Source: JABMQB01 sp964408795
GTDB lineage: Bacteria; Bacteroidota; Bacteroidia; Bacteroidales; Prolixibacteraceae
Assembly: GCA_964408795.1 (NCBI GenBank)
Contig: CAYPAW010000069.1
Coordinates: 1 to 9,363, forward strand
DNA: 9,363 bases
Direction of reading: 5' to 3'
Each line of letters opens with the position of its first letter. The stretch's first letter is position 1. Shown one piece after another: positions 1 through 7,027 of this stretch. Under the pieces are notes generated by a model. The model was given only the letters and a program-made list of their open reading frames with translations, was not told the origin of the DNA and did no database searches. The position numbers were made by a program, and so were the translations under genes.

Positions 1-166
1 TATCAACTTTACCACGGGAGGTCTCACGGACATGTGGAAACAGAAGTATGAAGCATGGTCGAAATAAGGTTTACCGTGAGAAGTCAGCCGAAGCCATAGT
101 ACTGTGTAACGACTGACGCAGGAAGGGCTGAACTTTAAGAAGTGAGCAGTAAATGAAAGTTACCGT
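1..166 (+). ncRNA. Intron RNA upstream of the ORF (end of domain I through domain III, start of IV)
   Basis: This stretch has no gene and looks like structured intron RNA. Bases 22-29 (TCTCACGG) are the perfect reverse complement of 74-81 (CCGTGAGA), enclosing 44 bases. A second stem pairs GTCAG at 83-87 with CTGAC at 113-117. The run around 78-95 (GAGAAGTCAGCCGAAGCC) is close to a segment I recall from domain III of many bacterial group II introns. The exact domain boundaries are inferred, since most of domain I is outside the window and no folding program was run. Confidence 0.6.
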
Positions 167-1579
167 ATGAAGGAAAGAGAGCAGAAAATTTTTGGATTAC
201 CAAAGACCTGTCCGCAGAATAATAGGACGGAATCCGAAGGCTATGCGGAAGGGCAGACCTTTATATGGATAACTGAAAACAACGCCACTGACAACAACCG
301 ATTAGGTTATGGATTGTTAGAGTACATTTTATCGCCTTCTAACCTAAATTCCGCTTATAAACAGGTAAAGCGAAACAAAGGAGCAGGGGGTGTTGACAGG
401 ATGGAAGTCGAATCCTTGAAGGATTATCTTGTCAGTTATAAAGATGAATTGATAACATCCATATTGAGGGGCAAATATTGCCCCAATCCAGTCCGCAGGG
501 TAGAGATACCCAAGGAAAACACGAATAGGAAAAGGCAGTTAGGTATCCCTACCGTCGTGGACAGGGTGATCCAGCAAGCCATTGCACAAGTTCTTACACC
601 GATTTACGAGCCACAGTTTTCACTTCACAGCTATGGGTTCAGACTAGGGCGTAACGCTCATCAGGCATTGCGCAAATGTCAGGAGTACATCACAGAAGGC
701 TACATCTATGCTGTGGATATAGACTTGGAAAAGTTTTTCGACAAGGTGAGCCACAGCAAGCTTATTGAGGTACTATCACGTACGATAAAGGATGGGCGGG
801 TTATCTCGCTCATTCATAAGTACCTGAATGCTGGAGTGATGACAAATGACAGGTATGAACCGAGCGAACAGGGAGTTCCACAGGGAAGCCCTCTCAGTCC
901 GCTGTTGAGTAATGTAATGCTTAACGAGTTGGACAGGGAACTGGAACGTCGTGGACACAGGTTTGTACGTTATGCAGATGACGGGGCGATATTCTGTAAA
1001 AGCAGACGGAGCGCAGAACGCACCTTGAGGAACATAATCCCTTTTATTGAAGGGAAGTTGTTTTTAAAGGTAAATCGGGAGAAGAGTTATGTAGCCCATA
1101 TAAGTAAAATAAAATTTTTGGGCTACTCCTTTTACAGGTATAAAGGACAGGGCAGGCTTAGGATACACCCTAAAAGCGTGCAAAAGATGAAAGCAAGAAT
1201 TAAAAAGCTGACATCAAGGAGCAATGGATGGGGAAATGAACGAAGGAAGGGGGCACTTAGGCAATACATAATTGGCTGGGTGCATTACTTCAAACTGGCC
1301 GATATGGATAAGCTTCTGATCAGGATAGATGAGTGGTATCGCAGAAGGCTAAGGATGGTTATCTGGAAACAATGGAAACGGATAAGAACCAGACTGGCCA
1401 ACCTTATTAAGCTTGGAGTTAATAAATCCAAAGCTTGGCAGTGGGCGAACACAAGGAAAGGCTATTGGCATACAGCCGGTAGTTTTATCCTTAGTACCAC
1501 TATAACCACGGAAAGATTGAGAGAAGCAGGATATGTTTTTCTATCGGACTATTACCGGAAGGTTAGAGTTGTAAATTAA
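167..1579 (+). CDS. ltrA: Group II intron reverse transcriptase/maturase, 470 aa
   Basis: This multifunctional protein helps its intron RNA fold and splice, and reverse-transcribes the intron into new DNA sites. Fingers/palm motifs run in order. RT0/1 begin near residue 55 (ILSPSNLNSAYKQV, RNKGAGGVD). LGIPTVVDRVIQQA lies at 125-138 and SYGFR at 155-159. The first catalytic Asp is D184 in AVDIDLEKFFD, QGSPLSPLLSN spans 239-249, and the YADD metal site is 269-272 with D271/D272. The X/thumb maturase region follows at about 335-440. There is no HNH endonuclease domain, consistent with class IIC. ATG 167 is preferred because similar maturases carry a comparable N-terminal extension. No strong Shine-Dalgarno is seen. 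One oddity is FRLGR at 158-162 where relatives usually have Pro instead of Leu. The frame is intact, and the stop abuts domain V. The symbol ltrA is the generic label for this family. Confidence 0.97.
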   Translation: MKEREQKIFGLPKTCPQNNRTESEGYAEGQTFIWITENNATDNNRLGYGLLEYILSPSNLNSAYKQVKRNKGAGGVDRMEVESLKDYLVSYKDELITSILRGKYCPNPVRRVEIPKENTNRKRQLGIPTVVDRVIQQAIAQVLTPIYEPQFSLHSYGFRLGRNAHQALRKCQEYITEGYIYAVDIDLEKFFDKVSHSKLIEVLSRTIKDGRVISLIHKYLNAGVMTNDRYEPSEQGVPQGSPLSPLLSNVMLNELDRELERRGHRFVRYADDGAIFCKSRRSAERTLRNIIPFIEGKLFLKVNREKSYVAHISKIKFLGYSFYRYKGQGRLRIHPKSVQKMKARIKKLTSRSNGWGNERRKGALRQYIIGWVHYFKLADMDKLLIRIDEWYRRRLRMVIWKQWKRIRTRLANLIKLGVNKSKAWQWANTRKGYWHTAGSFILSTTITTERLREAGYVFLSDYYRKVRVVN

Positions 1580-1582
1580 AGA

Positions 1583-1614
1583 ACCGCCCTGTACCGAACG
1601 GTACGCAGGGTGGT
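1583..1614 (+). ncRNA. Group II intron domain V (catalytic hairpin)
   Basis: Domain V holds the splicing active site. The lower helix pairs ACCGCCCTG (1583-1591) with CAGGGTGGT (1606-1614) and includes a G-U wobble at G1586/T1611. The upper helix pairs TACC (1592-1595) with GGTA (1600-1603) around a GAAC loop. Two unpaired bases on the 3' strand (C1604/G1605, or A1603/C1604 in the other register) form the hallmark bulge. C1585-G1586-C1587 can serve as the catalytic triad. The 17-base distance from the last triad base to C1604 equals what I recall for the Oceanobacillus iheyensis IIC intron (C360 to C377). Confidence 0.88.
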
Positions 1615-1616
1615 GT

Positions 1617-1658
1617 GAGAGGACAGATAGGGAAATAATCCCTATCTTCCTACTCGAT
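1617..1658 (+). ncRNA. Group II intron domain VI with branch-point A1652 and 3' splice site
   Basis: A long hairpin pairs GAG (1617-1619) with CTC (1653-1655), AGG (1620-1622) with CCT (1649-1651), and AGATAGGG (1625-1632) with CCCTATCT (1640-1647) around an A/T-rich loop. A1652 is left unpaired between two perfect helices, which is the expected position of the branch-point adenosine that forms the lariat. Six bases, CTCGAT, follow it, giving a 3' end in AT, a permitted AY terminus. Only a two-base linker separates this hairpin from domain V. Confidence 0.87.
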
Positions 1659-1692
1659 ATTCTTTTTATCATCCGAAAAAATTTATACAGCC
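1659..1692 (+). other. 3' exon and leader of the mannosidase operon
   Basis: These 34 bases lie between the inferred intron end and the GH38 start codon. They begin with a T-rich run (ATTCTTTTTATC) and continue A-rich up to the ATG. There is no Shine-Dalgarno and no convincing Bacteroidota promoter (TTTG near -33 with TAnnTTTG near -7). The operon promoter is therefore either upstream of the intron, out of view, or inside the intron. The T-run could be the remains of a terminator tract, because IIC introns often insert just after terminator stems. That reading is inference. Confidence 0.55.
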
Positions 1693-4608
1693 ATGAAGAG
1701 AAAAAGGCTTCGGTTAACACTTCTTGTTATCTTCCTCTCATTCCATGCCATTTTAAATACCTCTGCACAAGGCCATCTAGATTTAAAAGTCCGATTTTTT
1801 AATGCTCCTGCCCTTTTTAAACAGGAAGGAAATTCATTTCAGCATGTTGTAGCAAGCTGCGATGCAAACATTAGCGGAACAATTCAGATTTTACACAATG
1901 GGGAAAAAATTCTGGAAGACAGCCTGAAAAAAGGAAACAACCGGTTTTTGCTTACTTTCCCTGCAGTAAATAAACCCGAAAATATTTCCCTAACGGTAAC
2001 AGTAAACAACCAAGCTCTCAAAACAATCCCCTTTATTCTTGTTCCTCCTAAGAAATGGGAAATATTTCTGGTTCAACATTCCCATACCGATATCGGGTAC
2101 ACACGGCCCCAGTCGGAAATACTGGCCGAACACATGCGGTTTATCGATTATGCCCTTGATTATTGTGACCAAACCGATGCACTTCCTGAAGCCTCCAAAT
2201 TCAGATGGACCTGCGAATCGGCATGGGTAACACAGGAATACCTGAAAACCCGTCCAGCATCCCAGATCGAACGTTTGATGCAGCGAATTGAAGAAGGTCG
2301 AATAGAAGTAACGGCTATGCTTTTCAATATGGCCGAAATTGCCGATGAAAACATCATGGTCGATTTTTTAAACCCCTTGAAACTTTTCCGTGAATATGAT
2401 ATTCCGGCATATACAGCTATGCAAAACGACGTGAACGGTATTGCCTGGTGTATGCCCGATTATTTTAAAGCTACCGGCGTTAAATACCTGAACATGGGCA
2501 TTAACGAAACCCGCTCCATCCGGCCTTTCGATAAACCCACTTGTTTCTGGTGGGAATCGCCGGCGGGGGAAAGACTGCTTGCTTACCGCAGTGACCATTA
2601 CATGACCGGCAACTTTTGGGGATTACCATCAGAAGAAAATTTCGATGAAATTAGGCTGTTTAGCTATCTGAATGAAATGGAAAAGAAAAATTATCCTTTT
2701 GATAAAATACAGGTACAGTTTTCAGGCTATTTTACCGACAATGCCCCGCCATCAACCGGTGCTTGTGAAATAATAAAAGCATGGAACGAAAAATATGAAT
2801 ATCCAAAATTGAAACTGGCACTCACAAAGGATTTTTTCGGGTACGTTGAAAAAAATTATGGCGGTGAACTGCCGGTATACAGGAATGCGTGGCTCGACTG
2901 GTGGTCCGATGGGTTTGGTTCCTCGGCGCGCGAAACGGCCGAGGTAAGAAAAACTCAAAACCTGAAACAGGTGGACGAAGGAATGTTTGCCATGGTGCAA
3001 ATGCAGGGCGGCGAGCTGAGCGATGACCTTCAGCAAAAAATCTGGCACATCAGCGAAAATGCGTTGTTCTACGACGAGCATACTTACGGTGCGGCCGAGA
3101 GTGTTTCTCAACCTTTTTCCATAAATTCTATGCGCCAGTGGTTGCAAAAAGGTGCTTATTCATGGGAGGCAATGAAAAAAGTAACCCTCTTACACGAAGA
3201 TGCGCTGGGCAGACTTCAACAATACTTTAAAAAAGCTGATTTTCCCACTATTTATGTTGTCAATTCAATGGGTTGGGACCGCTCGGCAACAGTTCAATTG
3301 TTTATCGATTATGAAATTCTCCCATCGAACAAGGCGTTTTCCATCATAGATTTGACTAATAATGATAAAGTTCCTGTTCAATTTTCACATGGGCGAAGGG
3401 AAGGTGCTTATTGGAATATGGAAGTTAGTAATGTGCCGGCTCTGGGTTTTAAAGCCCTGAAAATTGCTGTATCCGAAGATAATAAACCGATGACGGAACT
3501 AGCTAAAAATGAAGATACCGAGACCCTCGAGAACCGGTATTTCAGAATTGTTATCGACAAAAAAACCGGCGGAATAAAGGAATTTTACGATAAGGAATTG
3601 CAGAAAAACCTGTATGATACTGAAAATTCTTATTTTATCGGACAACCGGTCAGGGAAACACTTGAAGCGCGGGACAAAATGATCCCCTTCCACTCCACGG
3701 TTTTTAACGTAAAGGTAGAACCGGGAGTAACCGGAAGCGTTTGGAAAAGCAGCAGGGTTTCAGCCGATTTGAAAGGTTTTACCAGAGGAGAAGAAGAAAA
3801 ACCCAGGGGAATACAATGGGAAATACGTCTGTTCAACAACTCCAAAAAAGTGGAATTTGCCTACCAGGCCAGCAAAGAAATTATTACAGACCCGGAAGCG
3901 TTGTATGTAGCTTTTCCTTTCCGGTTACCGAATTCACGCATAACTTTCGAAACTATTGGGGGAAGTCTCACCCAGGGTGACCAACTCCCTGGTTCATCAT
4001 CCGACTGGAATGTAGCCCAAAATTTTGTGTCGGTAAAAGGTCCCGGAGGGCAGATAATTATGGTAAGCGATGAAGTTCCGCTCTGGCATTTCAGCGATTT
4101 TAACATTGGTAAATTCGAACGCTATCCCAAACCGGGGAAACCCTGGCTGTATTCGTGGGTAATGAACAATTATTGGTTCACCAATTTCCGTGCTTATCAG
4201 GAAGGCACGGTAAACTGGAACTATACTATTACTGCCACACCCGACACAACTGTAACAGCCGCTACAAAATTTGCATGGGGTGTTCGTAATCCACTTCCCA
4301 CGCGTACTTTTCCTGCCGGGAGAAATGAATTGACCATACCGGTATTTAAAACCATGAATATTACCGGAGATGAAAATGTAATGCTCATTAACAGCAGGCC
4401 ATCTTTTAACGGAAACGGTAGTGTTTTACTTCATTTCAGGGAGACAGACGGCAAGCCTGCCCAAATAGGACTTTCATCGCAAATTGAAGACCGTCCAATA
4501 AAAACCCTGAAGCAGGTAAACATTATCGGTGAAATAATCCAGGAGCTGGATGTAAAAAATATTGCATTTAATCCCAACGAAGTAAAATTTATTGAAGTAG
4601 AACTTTAG
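1693..4608 (+). CDS. Secreted GH38-type alpha-mannosidase, 971 aa
   Basis: A zinc-dependent retaining exo-glycosidase expected to cleave alpha-mannosidic bonds outside the cytoplasm. Residues 1-25 are a signal peptide (KRKRLR, hydrophobic core, cleavage likely after TSA). A region of about 95 residues precedes the barrel. The metal site is HSHTDIGYT, with H131 and D133 matching the H-x-D ligands known in GH38. D246 in AMQNDVNGIAW is the best nucleophile candidate, and H463 in DEHTYGA may be the C-terminal zinc ligand. DWWSDGFGSS (402-411) and a helical part lead to the beta-sandwich half, which starts near ENRYFRIVIDKKTGGI (613-628). The block WVMNNYWFTNF (822-832) is typical of GH38 C-terminal domains. 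The D246 context differs from the DPFGHS of classical members, so linkage or even sugar specificity is uncertain. It is first in the operon, 4 bases before the GH92 gene. Confidence 0.86.
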   Translation: MKRKRLRLTLLVIFLSFHAILNTSAQGHLDLKVRFFNAPALFKQEGNSFQHVVASCDANISGTIQILHNGEKILEDSLKKGNNRFLLTFPAVNKPENISLTVTVNNQALKTIPFILVPPKKWEIFLVQHSHTDIGYTRPQSEILAEHMRFIDYALDYCDQTDALPEASKFRWTCESAWVTQEYLKTRPASQIERLMQRIEEGRIEVTAMLFNMAEIADENIMVDFLNPLKLFREYDIPAYTAMQNDVNGIAWCMPDYFKATGVKYLNMGINETRSIRPFDKPTCFWWESPAGERLLAYRSDHYMTGNFWGLPSEENFDEIRLFSYLNEMEKKNYPFDKIQVQFSGYFTDNAPPSTGACEIIKAWNEKYEYPKLKLALTKDFFGYVEKNYGGELPVYRNAWLDWWSDGFGSSARETAEVRKTQNLKQVDEGMFAMVQMQGGELSDDLQQKIWHISENALFYDEHTYGAAESVSQPFSINSMRQWLQKGAYSWEAMKKVTLLHEDALGRLQQYFKKADFPTIYVVNSMGWDRSATVQLFIDYEILPSNKAFSIIDLTNNDKVPVQFSHGRREGAYWNMEVSNVPALGFKALKIAVSEDNKPMTELAKNEDTETLENRYFRIVIDKKTGGIKEFYDKELQKNLYDTENSYFIGQPVRETLEARDKMIPFHSTVFNVKVEPGVTGSVWKSSRVSADLKGFTRGEEEKPRGIQWEIRLFNNSKKVEFAYQASKEIITDPEALYVAFPFRLPNSRITFETIGGSLTQGDQLPGSSSDWNVAQNFVSVKGPGGQIIMVSDEVPLWHFSDFNIGKFERYPKPGKPWLYSWVMNNYWFTNFRAYQEGTVNWNYTITATPDTTVTAATKFAWGVRNPLPTRTFPAGRNELTIPVFKTMNITGDENVMLINSRPSFNGNGSVLLHFRETDGKPAQIGLSSQIEDRPIKTLKQVNIIGEIIQELDVKNIAFNPNEVKFIEVEL

Positions 4609-4612
4609 GTTT

Positions 4613-6979
4613 ATGCGTACCGGTATTTTCATTTATATCATTTTTTTTCTTTCGGGATGTAATTCTATTTCTGAATATAAAACAAAGTCAGATTTAACAA
4701 GCCTGGTGAACCCTTTGATTGATACTCACCAATCGAGATTCGACTATTTTGCGTCAGCGACGATACCTTTCGGTATGGTTGCTTTGTCGCCCGACACCAG
4801 GCACGGCAATCTTTGGAACTCAGGTTACCTTTACGATGACGGCTATATCCTGAATTTTTCCCATGTTCATAATGCCCAGACTGCTGGCATTCCTGTAATG
4901 CCGGTTACCGGTCCATGCAAAGGGAATCTTGGACTTGAGGCAAACAGATCACGATTTTCTCATGAAAAGGAAACAGTAAAACCCGGTTACCACAAAATCG
5001 TTCTGGAAGATTATGGAATTACGGCTGAGCTCACGGCAACCTGTCGCGTTGGAATGCACCGATATGCATTTCCGGCAACGGAAGAAGCCCATGTTTTATT
5101 CGATATCGGCGTGCCTATCGGACCGACCAAAATGCTTTATGCATGGGCAAAAAAATCCGGTATAAACGAAATTGAAGGTTATTCGGTAATGGCTCCTACT
5201 TTCAGGCGAAAAAAGCCCTTTATGGTGTATTTTGTTGCACGGTTCAGCAAACCATTCGATGTATTTGCGGGATGGCAAAAACCCGAAAATAACGATACTA
5301 CTTTCCTCGTCGAACCGGAAGAGAACATTGTTAAAGGCGAAGGCAGCGGTGTTTATGTCTCCTACAATAATTTGCAAGATGGAGAAGAAATTCTTATGAA
5401 AGTGGCAATTTCGTACGTGAGCATTTCAAATGCCCGGTTAAATATGGAAACTGAAGTGCCCCACTGGGATTTTAATCGGGTAACTGAAGAAGCTGACGCA
5501 AAATGGAACGAATACCTCGGAAGAATTGAGGTGGAGGGCGGTACGTACGAACAGCAGGTGAAGTTATACACTGACCTGTTTCACACCGCCTCAAAAAGAA
5601 TTTCGAACGATGTTGATGGCACCTATACCGACTGGACCGGCCCGCAACCTGTTATTCGTCAGTTGCCGTTGAATGAAAACGGAAATCCGGCAAGGCAGTT
5701 TTTAGACGGTGACGGGTTGTGGGGCTCCCAGTGGAACCTGAATATTTTGTGGTCGCTTGTTTACCCTGAATATGGCAACTGGATGGCAGAAACATTTCTC
5801 GAATATTACCGGAATGCCGGAATAATGTCGAGATGCTCGTGGGGTGGAAATTATTCGTATGTAATGGTAGGTGACCATGCGACACCCCTGCTCGCTGCTC
5901 TTATGTCAACAGGTCGTGCTACATTCGACCAGAAAATGGCATATACCGCTTCCCGAAAAAATGCCTTCCCATGTGGAATACGAGACCGTGCGGGCTACGA
6001 AGCCGGAACAAATCCTTCTGGAGGTGGAATCGATTGGTACGTCAGCCTGGGTTACGTTCCGGTAGAAATAGCAAATCGGGGTGCCGGGTATCACAGGGGA
6101 GGGACTGCCATGACCCTTGAATATGCCTACCAGGACTGGTGCATTGCAGCCATGGCAAAATTACTGGGAAAAAATGAAGATGCTCAAAGGTTTCTGGATC
6201 GTTCGGAAAACTGGAGAAATGTGTTTGATTCTGAAATTGGCTGGGCCCGTCCGCGCCATGAATCTGGCGAATGGATGGAAGGATTTTCACCGGTTTCGGT
6301 AAACGGCAATTTCAATGCTCCGGGGTTTATCGAGGGAAATTCCTCCACTTATTCGTTTTATGTTCCGCAAAACATGGAGGGATTAACCGAAGGAATGGGA
6401 GGAAATAAGAAATTCATCCAGAAGCTGGATTCCAATTTTATCAAAGCGCGTCCTTCCCGGTTTATTACGCCACACGGCAAGCATGGAACCGGCTGGGTGG
6501 ATTATGAAAACCAACCTTCCTGTTCCATGGCACACCAGTTCAGTCATGCAGGCGCACCATGGAAAACACAGTTCTGGGTGAATCAAATAAAAGAAATTAC
6601 TTTTGGAGGAGCCGACCCCTACACTGGCTACAATGGAGATGAAGACCAGGGACAACTGGGTGCACTTGGCGTTTTAATGGCCGTTGGTCTGTTCGACGTT
6701 CAGGGGTGTGTGGGCGAATCTCCCCAACTCGAAATAACCACTCCATTGTTCGACAAAACAGTTTTGAGATTCCCCTCGCTGAATGATTCTAATAAAACAA
6801 TAACTTTTAAAATTATTGCAAAAAGACAAAATATTGACGACATTTATATTCAAAATGCCTTGATAAACGGAAAAAAATGGAAGGATTTTCAGTTTCCTGT
6901 TTCTGATTTTCTGAACGGTGGAACACTTGAACTTGAATTAGGCCCTGAGCCAAATAAACAATGGGGACTACATGAATGA
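4613..6979 (+). CDS. GH92 alpha-mannosidase lipoprotein, 788 aa
   Basis: GH92 enzymes are calcium-dependent inverting exo-alpha-mannosidases. The lipobox LSGC puts the lipidated Cys at residue 16, so the mature protein is membrane-anchored at the envelope. The N-terminal sandwich begins LVNPLIDT (31-38), then PFGMVALSPDT (52-62), SGYLYDDGYI and FSHVH (82-86). The catalytic half shows FIEGN with E574 as candidate general acid, APWKTQ (648-653), and GDEDQGQ (675-681) with D676 and D678 as the candidate base pair. Two blocks depart from the usual family pattern. GLWGSQWNLNILW (368-380) replaces the common SLWDTxR block. NQPSCS (633-638) replaces the HEPSHH or NEPSHH motif that contacts the substrate, so a linkage other than alpha-1,2 is plausible. 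It starts 4 bases after the GH38 stop without a clear ribosome site, which suggests coupled translation. Confidence 0.92.
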   Translation: MRTGIFIYIIFFLSGCNSISEYKTKSDLTSLVNPLIDTHQSRFDYFASATIPFGMVALSPDTRHGNLWNSGYLYDDGYILNFSHVHNAQTAGIPVMPVTGPCKGNLGLEANRSRFSHEKETVKPGYHKIVLEDYGITAELTATCRVGMHRYAFPATEEAHVLFDIGVPIGPTKMLYAWAKKSGINEIEGYSVMAPTFRRKKPFMVYFVARFSKPFDVFAGWQKPENNDTTFLVEPEENIVKGEGSGVYVSYNNLQDGEEILMKVAISYVSISNARLNMETEVPHWDFNRVTEEADAKWNEYLGRIEVEGGTYEQQVKLYTDLFHTASKRISNDVDGTYTDWTGPQPVIRQLPLNENGNPARQFLDGDGLWGSQWNLNILWSLVYPEYGNWMAETFLEYYRNAGIMSRCSWGGNYSYVMVGDHATPLLAALMSTGRATFDQKMAYTASRKNAFPCGIRDRAGYEAGTNPSGGGIDWYVSLGYVPVEIANRGAGYHRGGTAMTLEYAYQDWCIAAMAKLLGKNEDAQRFLDRSENWRNVFDSEIGWARPRHESGEWMEGFSPVSVNGNFNAPGFIEGNSSTYSFYVPQNMEGLTEGMGGNKKFIQKLDSNFIKARPSRFITPHGKHGTGWVDYENQPSCSMAHQFSHAGAPWKTQFWVNQIKEITFGGADPYTGYNGDEDQGQLGALGVLMAVGLFDVQGCVGESPQLEITTPLFDKTVLRFPSLNDSNKTITFKIIAKRQNIDDIYIQNALINGKKWKDFQFPVSDFLNGGTLELELGPEPNKQWGLHE

Positions 6980-7027
6980 TTCGAATAATTGATAGTTTTT
7001 ATCAAAAAAACCTGATTAATTTTAGAA
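6980..7027 (+). other. Short intergenic gap with a weak AT-rich hairpin
   Basis: TTGATA (6989-6994) and TATCAA (7000-7005) form a 6-bp stem around a GTTTT loop. The hairpin is followed by A residues rather than T residues, so it is not an intrinsic terminator on the + strand. It may be chance, or a minor mRNA-processing site. TAGTTTTT at 6993-7000 resembles the TAnnTTTG -7 element but lacks the final G and a matching -33 box. The genes on either side are most simply read as one transcript. Confidence 0.3.

Larger units (their letters stand above)
1..1658 (+). mobile_element. Group II (IIC-like) intron, 5' end outside the window
   Basis: This is a self-splicing retroelement: a catalytic RNA with a reverse transcriptase/maturase encoded in its domain IV. 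Visible parts are domain II/III-like RNA before the ORF, an intact maturase ORF, domain V right after its stop codon, and domain VI with a bulged adenosine at 1652. The right end is placed at 1658 (ending GAT) because the bulged A is then the seventh base from the end, as is usual for lariat-forming group II introns. The 5' splice site (GTGYG type) and most of domain I are not in the window. Assignment to class IIC rests on the protein's resemblance to the Eubacterium rectale IIC maturase, the absence of an endonuclease domain, and a CGC catalytic triad. The exact 3' end could be off by a few bases. Confidence 0.92.

Noticed and set aside
22..81. Inverted repeat TCTCACGG/CCGTGAGA as a transposon end or operator
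   Set aside because: It lies inside intron RNA next to domain III-like sequence and is better explained as an RNA helix. No target duplication or transposase is present.
1583..1658. The paired hairpins after the maturase as an intrinsic terminator or riboswitch
   Set aside because: The triad, the two-base bulge and the single bulged A seven bases from the end match group II domains V and VI. No U-tract directly follows the first hairpin.
2752..3147. 131-codon open frame on the - strand
   Set aside because: It lies wholly inside the GH38 catalytic domain, has no recognisable motif or start context, and mirrors the codon pattern of the sense gene.
6993..7000. TAGTTTTT as a Bacteroidota -7 promoter element for the GH2 gene
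   Set aside because: The last conserved G is missing and no TTTG lies at the required distance upstream. One match in an AT-rich gap is expected by chance.
6989..7010. Possible terminator between the GH92 and GH2 genes
   Set aside because: The stem is only 6 bp and AT-rich, and it is followed by A residues rather than T on the coding strand. It would not stop + strand transcription.
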